64,000 bases of DNA from Amphritea sp. (GTDB lineage Bacteria; Pseudomonadota; Gammaproteobacteria; Pseudomonadales; Balneatricaceae): NCBI RefSeq assembly GCF_016744155.1, contig NZ_JADGEW010000014.1, positions 37,988-101,987 on the forward strand, read 5' to 3'. A model generated the notes under the pieces. It saw only the letters and a program-made list of their open reading frames with translations, was not told the DNA's origin and made no database searches. Within the stretch, counting starts at the first letter, position 1. Each line of letters opens with the position of its first letter. Shown here one piece after another: positions 52,256-61,419 of the stretch. Made by a program: the position numbers and the translations under genes.

Positions 52256-52696
52256 TTACTTACCCCGCTGACGTACGGAGTGGACAACCGTCGTGACCAC
52301 ACCAAACAGCTCAAGGGTACTTTCTTCGCCTAGCTTAATGGGCGCATAGGCAGGGTTATGGGCCACCAGCTGTAATACAGGGCGCGTGTTCAATTCTTTA
52401 ACCGTAAACTCTCCATCGATACAGGCGATGACAATATCTCCATGAACCGCGGTCAATGAACGATCGACCACCAGAACGTCTCCGGAAAAAATACCAGCCC
52501 CTTTCATCGAATCGCCATCTGCCCGGACAAAATAGGTAGCTGCCGGATGCTGGACGCAGAGCTCATTCAGATCCAGAGTGCGCTCAATGTAATCTTGTGC
52601 GGGCGAAGGAAACCCTGCAGCAACACTGTTCATAAACAAAGGTAGAGCAATCGAGGCGGAAGGGCGCAAATAACGCCCCAGCAATGAAATATGCAT
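52256..52696 (-). CDS. umuD: Error-prone repair protein UmuD
   Basis: 146-residue LexA-like protein that self-cleaves to UmuD' when RecA filaments form. The cleavage site is the Ala-Gly of VAAGFPSPAQDYIE; the catalytic serine is in ADGDSMKGAGI and the lysine in IDGEFTVKELN. No DNA-binding domain, as in UmuD. It is first in the umuDC operon and has a perfect SOS box just upstream, so it is controlled by LexA. Confidence 0.94.
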   Translation of the reverse strand: MHISLLGRYLRPSASIALPLFMNSVAAGFPSPAQDYIERTLDLNELCVQHPAATYFVRADGDSMKGAGIFSGDVLVVDRSLTAVHGDIVIACIDGEFTVKELNTRPVLQLVAHNPAYAPIKLGEESTLELFGVVTTVVHSVRQRGK

Positions 52697-52711
52697 AAGT
52701 TGTAAACCATA

Positions 52712-52727
52712 CTGTATATATAAACAG
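52712..52727. promoter_or_regulatory. LexA (SOS) box upstream of umuDC
   Basis: CTG-TATATATAAA-CAG: the CTG-N10-CAG arrangement of gammaproteobacterial LexA sites with an alternating TA core. It sits 16-31 bases before the umuD ATG, where it would cover the promoter. Confidence 0.92.
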
Positions 52728-53514
52728 CATATTAGAGTCGGACTGCATCTGAGTAAAGCAGGTTAAGCTGTTTAATGGGCGTTATCTGTCGATTAGATCG
52801 ATAATTCGTATTATAAATACAGAATACATATTATGTTTTTATTCGTATGTCCTGATTATCTAGTTAGCGACACTGTATTCGCAGTCAGATCTATAACGCT
52901 TATATCTGCTAGACCCAAAGGTCGGCAGGGCCTGTTGTATCTGCAGCTATCAAAGCCCACAACAAAGTATTCCCTGGATTAAGGAGCCGCTTATTTATGG
53001 GTCGTTGGTGAGTTTTCTTGGGAGAACTCGAGTAATGGGAGCGATGAATCTAAATGCTACATAATTGATCGATATTGCCTGTGGCGATCTACCACCTAAA
53101 TATATGACTCGTGCAGGGGTTGGGTCTGTTGTTGTTGTTTGACTTTAAATGCGGGCTCTCCGTCAGCTGACTGAAAACTATATATCGATAGCGCTATGAC
53201 AGCGGGCATTGTAGCCTTTAGACCTGCTGGAGAATTCGATTTACCGGGCATGAGATAGAAGGGAAGCGGTTCTGTTTTTTAAAGCTATATTCAGTTTTTG
53301 CTCTTTGGCCGCACCTGACTAATACACGTACTTTATCAAAAATCAGGACTTAGGCGATTAGCTTGAATTGACCCCAAAAAACAATTACAAAGTCAAAAAA
53401 ACACCCGATAAAGAAAAACTATCATGAGTTAAACTAATTTATAGATAATCTTCTTATAAATTTGATTTTAAATTGATTTTTATAGAAGCAAAAAACTCAT
53501 GCTCCTGTTTTATT
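52728..53514. other. 787-bp AT-rich gene-poor stretch
   Basis: Between the SOS box and the dodecin stop. No open frame with family resemblance, no terminator, tRNA or repeat was found. It may hold decayed genes or an AT-rich regulatory RNA, which I cannot support from sequence. Confidence 0.5.
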
Positions 53515-53730
53515 CTAACTATGCTCCAGTTTGAAACCGACCTTCAGAGTTACTTGGAAATGTCCGATTTCACCATTTACAACATGTCCACGAGTTTCAA
53601 TAACCTCAAACCAATCGATGTTTTTTAACGATTTACTACACTCCGCCAGCGCATTACGAATCGCATCATCAGTCCCTTTTGGCGAGGAACCAACAACCTC
53701 AATTTTCTTATAAGTATGGTGATCAGACAT
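53515..53730 (-). CDS. Dodecin (flavin-binding)
   Basis: 71-residue protein that assembles as a dodecamer and stores or buffers FMN/riboflavin. MSDHHTYKKIEVVGSSPKGTDDAIRNALAECSKSLKNIDWFEVIETRGHV has the helix and strand pattern and the tryptophan in NIDWFEV that stacks on flavin. Length matches the family (about 68-71). Monocistronic. Confidence 0.93.
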   Translation of the reverse strand: MSDHHTYKKIEVVGSSPKGTDDAIRNALAECSKSLKNIDWFEVIETRGHVVNGEIGHFQVTLKVGFKLEHS

Positions 53731-53982
53731 AACCTTTTACCTCTTTAAATAATGCCTATAACAGAGATAAGCGTAGTAGAAAAACAGCAAGGGAATACAT
53801 ATATGTTTGAAACGACTCTCTGGAAGAGAATGTTTTCAGTAAAGCGGGTACAAGGCTGTTAATCAGTTTTACGTCATTTCTATCACCATCTGTACCTGCC
53901 GATTGCCATTTTCGATCTGTATAATGAGCGCTTAGTTAACGCCATATCATCTCAATGCTTGGACCTTATCGAATACAATCCT

Positions 53983-55236
53983 ATGAATAATCATGTAAAG
54001 CTTCTGAGCATATTCGTCGTTGCCGCCTGTTTGATACTTGCCATCAACTTTGGCTTGCGCTCATCAATGGGTTTCTTTATGGCGCCTATATCCAGTGAGT
54101 TTGGGTATGGCCGTGAAGTTTTTGCCTTTTCTCTGGCGTTACAGAATCTCTGCTGGGGTCTGTTTCAGCCCTTTACTGGCGCTTTTGCTGATCGTTTTGG
54201 TACGTTCAAAACACTGATTATCGGAGCGCTGATCTACGCATTGGGAATGTATCTGACAGCCACGGCTGATAGCGCCTGGGCACTTCACAGCGGGGCGGGC
54301 ATTCTGATTGGGATGGGCATTGCCGGAACCGGCTTTGGCGTGATTCTGCCAGCACTAGCGCGTATGGTTGCGCCTGAAAAACGTGCTTTCGCATTGGGAT
54401 TGGGTACCGCGGCCGGCTCTGCTGGCCAGCTAATGGTTATCCCGGTAGCTCAGGCCTTTATTGCCAGCTATGGCTGGCAAACAGCCTTACTGCTGTTGGG
54501 CGGCGGGGCGCTTTGCATGCTGATATTTGCTGCGCCTTTTCGCAAGGATTCAGAGGGAGGTGAAGCTGACCAGGAAGAATCATCACAGCCCCTTAAAGAA
54601 GCACTGCAGGAAGCGGGGGGCCATCTACATTACTGGCTATTGATCGCTGGCTTTTTTGTCTGTGGCTTTCAGCTTGCGTTTATTACGGTGCATATGCCTT
54701 CATTTTTGTCAGATCAAGGTTTTGACGCTTCAGTCGCCGTGACCAGTCTGTCGCTCATTGGGTTGTTTAATATCTTTGGCTGTTTGCTCTTCGGCTCTTG
54801 GTCAGGCCGCTATTCAAAGAAAAATCTGTTGGGTATTATCTATGCGCTTCGGGCAGTGGCTATAGCGTTATTCATGCTGTTGCCAATGACGACAACCTCC
54901 GTTTATCTATTCTCAATTGCGACCGGCTTTCTGTGGCTGGCAACCGTTCCGGCAACTTCGGGCCTAGTCGTACAGATGTTTGGTCTTAAGCATATGGGGA
55001 CTCTATACGGCATTGTTTTCCTGAATCACCAGCTGGGCTCGTTTACAGGTGTCTGGGTGGGCGGCTACATGTTCGATCAAACTGGTAGTTATAACAGCGT
55101 CTGGTGGGCTGCCGCAGGAATAGCCTTACTCACTGCGGTTATTCATATCTTCATTGATGAGCGTCCGGTTAAGCGTCTACGTCAAAGCCGAAGCGGCCGT
55201 CTGCCAGGTTCACAAATGACGGCAATTGACCAATAG
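53983..55236 (+). CDS. Major facilitator superfamily transporter
   Basis: 417-residue MFS protein with 12 predicted helices and a central charged loop (about 195-215, rich in E, D and S). The first conserved loop pattern FAFSLALQNLCWGLFQPFTGAFADRFG carries the GxxxDRxG-type motif between helices 2 and 3. The frame extends back to a TTG at 53959; the ATG at 53983 is chosen because TTG has no ribosome site. The family resembles the oxalate/formate and monocarboxylate transporter-like group; substrate unknown. Not in an operon. Confidence 0.85.
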   Translation: MNNHVKLLSIFVVAACLILAINFGLRSSMGFFMAPISSEFGYGREVFAFSLALQNLCWGLFQPFTGAFADRFGTFKTLIIGALIYALGMYLTATADSAWALHSGAGILIGMGIAGTGFGVILPALARMVAPEKRAFALGLGTAAGSAGQLMVIPVAQAFIASYGWQTALLLLGGGALCMLIFAAPFRKDSEGGEADQEESSQPLKEALQEAGGHLHYWLLIAGFFVCGFQLAFITVHMPSFLSDQGFDASVAVTSLSLIGLFNIFGCLLFGSWSGRYSKKNLLGIIYALRAVAIALFMLLPMTTTSVYLFSIATGFLWLATVPATSGLVVQMFGLKHMGTLYGIVFLNHQLGSFTGVWVGGYMFDQTGSYNSVWWAAAGIALLTAVIHIFIDERPVKRLRQSRSGRLPGSQMTAIDQ

Positions 55237-55468
55237 ACGTAAAATCCTTATTCCGGGAAAGCATAAATTAAGGCTTATAGAGCAATTTCCTTTGAGCAAG
55301 ATGCAATGTTAATAATCACATCAGCACCAGCTCCTATAGAGTAAAACGGATATCAAAATCCGACTAAGGCTATATTCAGGCAATTAAAGCGGCTATTATT
55401 CTTATCGGTCAATTATTATCATGGCAGAACTTCCTCTCCGTTATTCATCAGGATTAGTTAAAATACAT

Positions 55469-56938
55469 ATGATTAAACATGCACTCTTTGTACTCGCACT
55501 CTGTTTACATAGCCCTTGGGCTGCCGCTGGCATCGACTTATTTAAAGATGAAAACGGTAAAACCAAGTGGCAACATCTGGCTAATTTTAGTAGCGCAACG
55601 CTAATCATTATTCTGTCGATCGCAGCGGTATATCTGTTTATTTATAGCCGGCGTGCCCACAGAGCTAATCGTGAACTGACCACCATTAAGCAAGAACTGG
55701 AACAGCGGGTTAAAGAGCGAACAGCAACTATAGACGAATCAAACAAGAAGCTAACGCAGAGCAACTTGTTACTGGAATCCGAGATTTCAGAGCATGTCAT
55801 CACCTCTGATCAGCTACGTGCGTCTGAGTCATATGTCAAAGACATACTCACCTCGATGCCTCTGATGCTGGTAGGACTAAACAAAGATGGGCAGGTAACC
55901 CAGTGGAACAGGCGAGTTGAAGAATTGTCTGGCGTATCTTCTGAGAAGGCGCTCGGAAAAACGCTTTGGGAAGCCTACCCAACCATGACCGTGGTACCAG
56001 AACATATTCAGCAGGCGATTGAACAGAACAAAACAATCCACCTGAAACAGAGCCTTCGAAGCCTGTCTCATTTTGACATTACCATCTATCCATTGCAGGG
56101 CACCGAAGCCGGGGTTGTTATTCTGGTGGATGACGTTTCAAAACAAACGACAGCTGAAAACCTGCTAATCCATAACGACAAGATGTCGTTTATGGGGGAG
56201 CTGGCCTCAACTATGGCCCATGATATTAATATCCCATTGCAGTCGATCCTGATGGATATAAAGCGATTTAAAAACATCATGGCGTCCGTTCCAGCTCTAG
56301 AGCAGGGCGATAGTGATACATCAGCTCAGATGGATGTGATCTTCAGGGATATGTCCGATAAAGGCGACCAGGTTTCCAGCATTATTCACAACCTGCTGAC
56401 GTTCGCCCGTAATCGCCAAGCTGAAAAACAGATGGCCGACATTGTTGATGTAATGGAGCATACGGTTAACCTGGGTAAAGAGGTAATCACAATCTCTGAA
56501 GGGCTGATGTTTAGAGAGGTGAAGCTGGAATGGCAGATTGAAAAAGGCCTCCCACAGGTCCCCTGTTATATCACCGAATTACAGCAGGTTTTCCTTAGCC
56601 TGTTCCGTCACGCCTGTATTGCGATGCAGAAGAAACTTGGAAATGAAAGCCTGGTAAAAGAAGGCTTCGAGCCAACCATAAAAATCATTCTTTCAGAGAG
56701 CTACGACAACCTTTGGGTAAAGATTCAGCATAACGGTGTTGGCCTGACCAGCGAGGAGCAGATGCGATTGTTCGAACCGTTTTTCAGCAATAGTACTCAG
56801 GCTGAAGATTTTGATACCGGGCAGCATCTGTCTTTCTCATACTATATTATCAGTGAACAACATCAGGGCCATATGGCAGTCACTTCAGACCCTGATCTGG
56901 GGTCAACTTTCCATATGCAGCTGCCAATTAATCACTAG
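55469..56938 (+). CDS. PAS-domain sensor histidine kinase with degenerate ATP-binding site
   Basis: 489-residue protein: signal peptide (MIKHALFVLALCLHSPWAAAG), short periplasmic part, one membrane helix (ATLIIILSIAAVYLFIY), a coiled coil (about 70-115), a PAS domain (125-235), a HisKA region with H251 in MAHDINIPLQS, and a HATPase_c region. In the last, the N-box asparagine is a histidine (QVFLSLFRHACIAM, H381) and the G1 motif reads QHNGVGL, with His421 for the usual Asp. These residues hold Mg-ATP in active kinases, so catalysis is doubtful. The upstream frame (ATG 55421) would hide the signal peptide. No response regulator is adjacent. Confidence 0.8.
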   Translation: MIKHALFVLALCLHSPWAAAGIDLFKDENGKTKWQHLANFSSATLIIILSIAAVYLFIYSRRAHRANRELTTIKQELEQRVKERTATIDESNKKLTQSNLLLESEISEHVITSDQLRASESYVKDILTSMPLMLVGLNKDGQVTQWNRRVEELSGVSSEKALGKTLWEAYPTMTVVPEHIQQAIEQNKTIHLKQSLRSLSHFDITIYPLQGTEAGVVILVDDVSKQTTAENLLIHNDKMSFMGELASTMAHDINIPLQSILMDIKRFKNIMASVPALEQGDSDTSAQMDVIFRDMSDKGDQVSSIIHNLLTFARNRQAEKQMADIVDVMEHTVNLGKEVITISEGLMFREVKLEWQIEKGLPQVPCYITELQQVFLSLFRHACIAMQKKLGNESLVKEGFEPTIKIILSESYDNLWVKIQHNGVGLTSEEQMRLFEPFFSNSTQAEDFDTGQHLSFSYYIISEQHQGHMAVTSDPDLGSTFHMQLPINH

Positions 56939-57000
56939 GCCGCTATGGGGTTGAGATCTAAGTAATAAGCAGCAGGTACCTAACAGGAAGATAACGACCA

Positions 57001-57762
57001 ATGGAACAGCAGACAGGGACGTTGGTGGTCTGGAAAAATGACAAAGGATTTGGCTTTATCAAGCCAGCAGACAGTAGCAAAGACGTCTTCGTGCATATTC
57101 GAGACTTCGGCAACATCCCCCGTAAACCTCGCACCGGCGACATAATCCATTATCAGCCCATGAAGGGCAGCGATGGCAGACTTCGGGCTGCTGATGCCCA
57201 TATCTCCGGCGTTACCCGCAACACATCACCAGCAAAGCCTCAGAAGCATTCCCAGCCCAGCTCACACAACCCGCGAGGCGCGATATCATCTAAGCGCAAG
57301 GGCGGAATCAGTCCGCTGAGTATCGCTATTATAGTGATCGGGCTCGTTGTTCTGGGCATGGGCTACAACAGCTTTCGCGATCAACCTAAGTTTGCGTCAC
57401 AATATTCAAATGATCAGGCGTTAGTTAATAACGATGAGGGCCTGCAACAGGCGTATAAGAACCGCCAAAGTAATCTTCAAATCAGCGCGACAGGAACTGT
57501 CACACGAATACTGCCAGACGATCTAGAGGGTAGCCGCCATCAGAAGTTTATTCTGCGTATGTCATCCGGGCTAACGATATTAATCGCACATAATATCGAC
57601 CTGGCTCCGCGCATCAACTCATTGGAAGAGGGTGACAGCGTTAGCTTCAATGGTGAATATGAGTGGAATAGTAAAGGTGGCGTTGTGCATTGGACCCATC
57701 ATGACCCGAGAGGTCGCCATACCGATGGTTGGTTAATGCACAAAGGGCATAAGTACCAATAG
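57001..57762 (+). CDS. Membrane protein with cold-shock domain and DUF3465
   Basis: 253-residue fusion. Residues 4-68 form a cold-shock domain with RNP1 KGFGFIK and RNP2 DVFVHI (GTLVVWKNDKGFGFIKP). A basic, serine-rich linker (78-101) follows, then one membrane helix (SIAIIVIGLVVLGMGY, about 103-122). The C-terminal part (155-250) is DUF3465: TVTRILPDDLEGSRHQKFIL, LTILIAHNIDLAPRINSL and HWTHHDPRGRHTDGWL, which looks like a periplasmic OB-type fold. The nucleic-acid-binding domain faces the cytoplasm and DUF3465 the periplasm. It starts 62 bases after the kinase gene. I know of no role for this combination. Confidence 0.82.
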   Translation: MEQQTGTLVVWKNDKGFGFIKPADSSKDVFVHIRDFGNIPRKPRTGDIIHYQPMKGSDGRLRAADAHISGVTRNTSPAKPQKHSQPSSHNPRGAISSKRKGGISPLSIAIIVIGLVVLGMGYNSFRDQPKFASQYSNDQALVNNDEGLQQAYKNRQSNLQISATGTVTRILPDDLEGSRHQKFILRMSSGLTILIAHNIDLAPRINSLEEGDSVSFNGEYEWNSKGGVVHWTHHDPRGRHTDGWLMHKGHKYQ

Positions 57763-58292
57763 CATAAGCTTAAAAGTGCGGGTAAAAAAGAGGAATGATA
57801 TAAATATAAAAAAGAGGGTGAGGGAGCGTTATATCCATAAAACCCTCCCCCGATCAGCGATCCATTTCCATGTAGCCTATGCTTCCTGCAATCCTTCTAG
57901 CTACTTTGCTGAGTTCCACAACCTAATCCTTGGTTGTCCTGAACTTGTGCGGCATAGTAAGGGTCGCTCAGGAGAATGTATCTAAGAGTTATTCCTATTT
58001 TTTGATCCATATTAATTAATAGCTTAAATTGTTTGATCCAGGACAATTAAGTACACAACATCGTAATTAGGCTCACAGCACACGAACCCCATAATCTGCT
58101 TTCCCCGCGACATAATGATTTGCAGATCCCCCCTCATTTATGCCTATACTCTATCTCAATAAAGTACCTGAAAAACATAGAGCCAGAGACTTAAGGTCTG
58201 ACCAACACCAGCCCTGACTAATTGTAAGAACCGGAGCCCCATATGACGCAACCTGTCATGAAGGACGCGATGATTTAATTAAGGGAACAACA
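57763..58292. other. 530-bp intergenic region, no gene supported
   Basis: A 69-codon frame at 57776-57985 has unusual composition and no ribosome site, so I leave it out. The pair GAGGG (about 57816) and CCCTCCCC (about 57842) might form a weak hairpin. No clear terminator or operator. The downstream half must hold the promoter of the acyl-CoA ligase. Confidence 0.5.
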
Positions 58293-59942
58293 ATGAAAAC
58301 AAAAATAATAGAGCCTGCAGCTAACGCCCATCCGTCTCAGTTGTTAATCAAAAGTTTATTGCTGTCGGGGAAGCGATATAACCCCACCCAGGAGATCGTC
58401 TATAGCGATCTGTTTCGATACGATTATCAAACCCTGTATAAGCGTATCTGCAAACTGGCAAACGCCTTAAGTGATGCAGGCGTACAGGCGGGAGAGACCG
58501 TGGCCGTTATGGATTGGGACAGTCACCGTTATCTGGAAGCCTATTTTGCAGTACCGATGATCGGTGCGGTTTTGCACCACGTAAATGTCCGCCTTAGTCC
58601 TGATCAAATTCGCTATACCATGGATCATGCAGAAGACAATTTTGTATTGGTCCATGATGATTTTGTGGTCATCGCTGAGCAATTAGCCGACCAGCTACCC
58701 AGCGTGCGTGGTTATATTCAGCTGAGCGATGAAAAACAACAGGTAACAACATCACTGAATACTCTAGGCGAGTATGAAGCATTGCTGCAGGATGCCAGTG
58801 AGGCATATGACTTTCCCGACTTCGATGAAAACTCGGTCGCGACGATGTTTTATACCACGGGCACAACTGGTAATCCGAAAGGGGTGTACTTTACTCACCG
58901 TCAATTAGTACTGCATACGCTGGCCGAGGCGGTGTCGATGGGTGCCTATAATGGTCAGCCGCTAATGCGCTCTGATGATGTCTATATGCCGATGACGCCC
59001 ATGTTCCATGTGCATGCATGGGGTGTTCCTTATTTGGCTACCATGCTCGGTGTAAAACAGGTTTATCCCGGGCGCTACGAGCCGAACAAATTAGTTAAAC
59101 TTTACCGGGAAGAGAAGGTGACCTTCTCCCACGGCGTACCGACCGTGCTACAGATGATTCTTAACTGTGAAGAAGCGGAACATACTGACATGAGCGGGTG
59201 GAAGATGCTCACCGGCGGCAGCGCACCAACAATGGCACTGGCACAGCAGATGGCCGACAAGGGGATACTGCTTTATACCGCCTATGGAATGTCAGAAACC
59301 TGCCCGATACTGACGATGACCAGCTTAAGTCCCTCAGAACGTGAGCTTGATTTAACTGAACAGCTGCCTGCACGGATAAAAACAGGCGTACCCACCGCTC
59401 TGGTAGAACTAAGAATTGCAGACCCGGCAGGCAATGATCTCCCCCATGATGGTGAAACCGTCGGTGAAGTTGTTGTTCGCTGCCCCTGGCTGACTCAGGG
59501 CTATTACAAAGAGCCCGAAAAAAGCGAAGAGCTGTGGCAAAACGGCTGGCTGCATACCGGCGATGTTGCCTCCATCGATGAAAACGGTGTATTGCAGATT
59601 AAAGACCGGATAAAGGATGTGATTAAAACCGGAGGTGAGTGGATATCCTCTATTGAGTTGGAAAGCCTGATCAGCCAGCACCCACAGGTCGCAGAAGTAG
59701 CCGTTATAGGGGTTCCCGATGAGAAATGGGACGAGCGTGCATTTGCTCTAGTTGTACCAGTGCCCGGTGAAAAGGTCGATACCGGGGAAATTCAGACACA
59801 TCTGAAGCAGTTTGTTGAGAGCGGTCGAATTAATAAATGGGCGGTACCCTCGGAGATCAGCTTTGTCACAGAAATACCTAAAACCAGCGTTGGGAAGCTG
59901 AATAAGAAAGAGATACGTCTACAGTACAGTTCGCAAAAGTGA
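58293..59942 (+). CDS. AMP-forming acyl-CoA synthetase (medium/long-chain)
   Basis: 549-residue ANL enzyme that activates fatty acids as acyl-CoA. It has FYTTGTTGNPKGVYFTHRQ (about 186-204), the YGMSETCP motif near 332, GWLHTGDVA and the C-terminal KDVIKTGGEWIS and lysine in KTSVGKLNKKEIR. It resembles AlkK-type fatty acyl-CoA ligases, which prefer medium chains; chain length is inferred. The leading 25 residues have no signal. ATG follows AAGGGA. Monocistronic. Confidence 0.88.
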   Translation: MKTKIIEPAANAHPSQLLIKSLLLSGKRYNPTQEIVYSDLFRYDYQTLYKRICKLANALSDAGVQAGETVAVMDWDSHRYLEAYFAVPMIGAVLHHVNVRLSPDQIRYTMDHAEDNFVLVHDDFVVIAEQLADQLPSVRGYIQLSDEKQQVTTSLNTLGEYEALLQDASEAYDFPDFDENSVATMFYTTGTTGNPKGVYFTHRQLVLHTLAEAVSMGAYNGQPLMRSDDVYMPMTPMFHVHAWGVPYLATMLGVKQVYPGRYEPNKLVKLYREEKVTFSHGVPTVLQMILNCEEAEHTDMSGWKMLTGGSAPTMALAQQMADKGILLYTAYGMSETCPILTMTSLSPSERELDLTEQLPARIKTGVPTALVELRIADPAGNDLPHDGETVGEVVVRCPWLTQGYYKEPEKSEELWQNGWLHTGDVASIDENGVLQIKDRIKDVIKTGGEWISSIELESLISQHPQVAEVAVIGVPDEKWDERAFALVVPVPGEKVDTGEIQTHLKQFVESGRINKWAVPSEISFVTEIPKTSVGKLNKKEIRLQYSSQK

Positions 59943-60050
59943 ACCTTTCAGGTGACGTTGACTTGAGTAAAACTGAGCTGCTTTAGTACGATTGTAGCGA
60001 TTATTACCAACGTAACTATCTGAAAGAAATGCGTCATGGTGGAAGAGCAG

Positions 60051-60082
60051 ACTCTAGCTGCGTTTAAAAACGCAGCTAGAGT
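60051..60082. terminator. 32-bp perfect palindrome between convergent genes
   Basis: 15-bp arms ACTCTAGCTGCGTTT/AAACGCAGCTAGAGT around an AA centre. It lies between the acyl-CoA ligase (+) and the ion channel (-), 18 bases past the latter's stop. The stem would end both transcripts, but there is no clear T-run, so a Rho-independent terminator or other hairpin role is a guess. Confidence 0.55.
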
Positions 60083-60100
60083 ATTTGGCGAAAGAGGTTA

Positions 60101-60907
60101 CTACTTTGTCTGCTGCTGTAACATCGTCTTAATCTGTTCCAGCTGCAATTGAAGATCAGCAATTGTAGGCTCGTGTGCATCTATCGCTTCCTGCTTTCTG
60201 ATCTTCTCGTGCTCTTCATCTAAGACGTTAACCACAATACCGATCACCATATTCAAAAACGCAAACGCAGTGAAGAAAATGAAAGTCAGGTAGTAGACCC
60301 AGCTAAGTGGATATACCTCCATCGTTTCATACATTACATCGGTCCAGTCCTCGAAAGTCATCACCCGAAACAGCGTCAGTAGTGAAATAGTAATATCACC
60401 CCAAAGCACTGGATTGATGTCTTCAAACAAAGTGCTTCCGATAGCTGCATAGATATAAAATATTATAAACATCAATAGGATAATGTAGCCTAGTTGAGGC
60501 ATCGCTTTAATCAGTGAGTTAAGCAATAGTCGCAGTTCAGGTATCACAGATATCATCCGCAACACCCGGAATACACGGACTAATCGGGCGACTAGCGCCA
60601 TATCAGTGTTATCAATAGGAATCAGGCTGATAGTCACGATCAGTGTGTCAAAAAGGTTCCAGGGGTTTTTGAAGAAGTCTTTCTTATTCTCCTCACCCAG
60701 AAAACGGATGGTGATCTCAATCAGAAAGAACGCCGTAATGAAGCGATCCATCCAGGATACAAGCGCGAGCGAAAGGGGGGAAAGCTCGTAGGTCTTCGCA
60801 CCAACAAGAAGCGCCGAACTGATAATGACAAACACCACAAACAGCTCGAACGCTTTATTACTGCGCAGGATTGTGAGTTTAGACTGTAACTTGGCAAAAT
60901 TTATCAT
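60101..60907 (-). CDS. Voltage-gated sodium-channel-like ion transporter
   Basis: 268-residue six-helix channel subunit (tetramer) of the bacterial NaChBac/NavMs type. S1-S4 voltage sensor: S2 FFLIEITIRFL, S3 NLFDTLIVTISL, S4 ARLVRVFRVLRMISV with arginines three residues apart. The pore filter LTLFRVMTFEDWTDVM reads TFEDW where known Na channels have TLESW. S6 is FFTAFAFLNMVIGIVVNVLDEE, followed by a coiled-coil C-terminus (IADLQLQLEQIKTMLQQQ). The ATG at 60905-60907 is chosen over ATG 60935-60937 and TTG 60950-60952 because it gives the usual short N-terminus; none has a convincing ribosome site. Monocistronic. Confidence 0.87.
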   Translation of the reverse strand: MINFAKLQSKLTILRSNKAFELFVVFVIISSALLVGAKTYELSPLSLALVSWMDRFITAFFLIEITIRFLGEENKKDFFKNPWNLFDTLIVTISLIPIDNTDMALVARLVRVFRVLRMISVIPELRLLLNSLIKAMPQLGYIILLMFIIFYIYAAIGSTLFEDINPVLWGDITISLLTLFRVMTFEDWTDVMYETMEVYPLSWVYYLTFIFFTAFAFLNMVIGIVVNVLDEEHEKIRKQEAIDAHEPTIADLQLQLEQIKTMLQQQTK

Positions 60908-60952
60908 GGTGACGCGATTCCATAGCCGCTCTTTCATCAGGATAAGCGGCAA

Positions 60953-61419
60953 CTAATAAGCTGATGGCTAAAAATTGAAGAAAGAGTAGTGACTGAAGCT
61001 TTTGAGAGCGCCATTTTAAACAGAGATATAAGTGATTTGAAACAGTTTTAACGCTAATAGAACTATATTTTGGATCATACCGAGGTGTTATCAAGAGAAG
61101 CGACACTGTGGCGGTCTCAAAAAATACAATAATGATTTCAGTGAACCACTAATTTAAGGATGAAATACGCAGCTATAACTGTTTTTGGGGACTGCTTCCG
61201 TGCTTAATTTCTCCATTAACAACATCAAACCCAAGCAAAACATCTGAAGCCCGATTGTTAGCAGTATTTATTGCAAATGAAGGAGCAAGGCTCGAACCTA
61301 TCGACTCAAGACGGTGGATCGTCAAAGTTTTCACCCTTTGTTAATACTGCCACGGGCCCTTAGCGGCTATTAAAGTTACGCGAGGGCTTTAATCTCAACC
61401 TAGAGCATAAGTGACCTAA
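60953..61419. other. Intergenic region between channel gene and lysR
   Basis: About 470 bp. A stretch at 61281-61296 (AGGCTCGAACCT) resembles a tRNA T-loop by chance but no acceptor, D or anticodon arm fits. No other structure recognised. Confidence 0.5.

Noticed and set aside
57776..57985. 69-codon open frame downstream of the cold-shock/DUF3465 gene
   Set aside because: No family resemblance, no ribosome site, and composition unlike the neighbouring genes; the reverse strand also lacks a convincing frame.
61281..61296. tRNA-like T-loop (GGTTCGAGCC on the minus strand)
   Set aside because: The flanking bases do not make a T-stem of 5 bp, and no D-arm, anticodon arm or acceptor stem fits.
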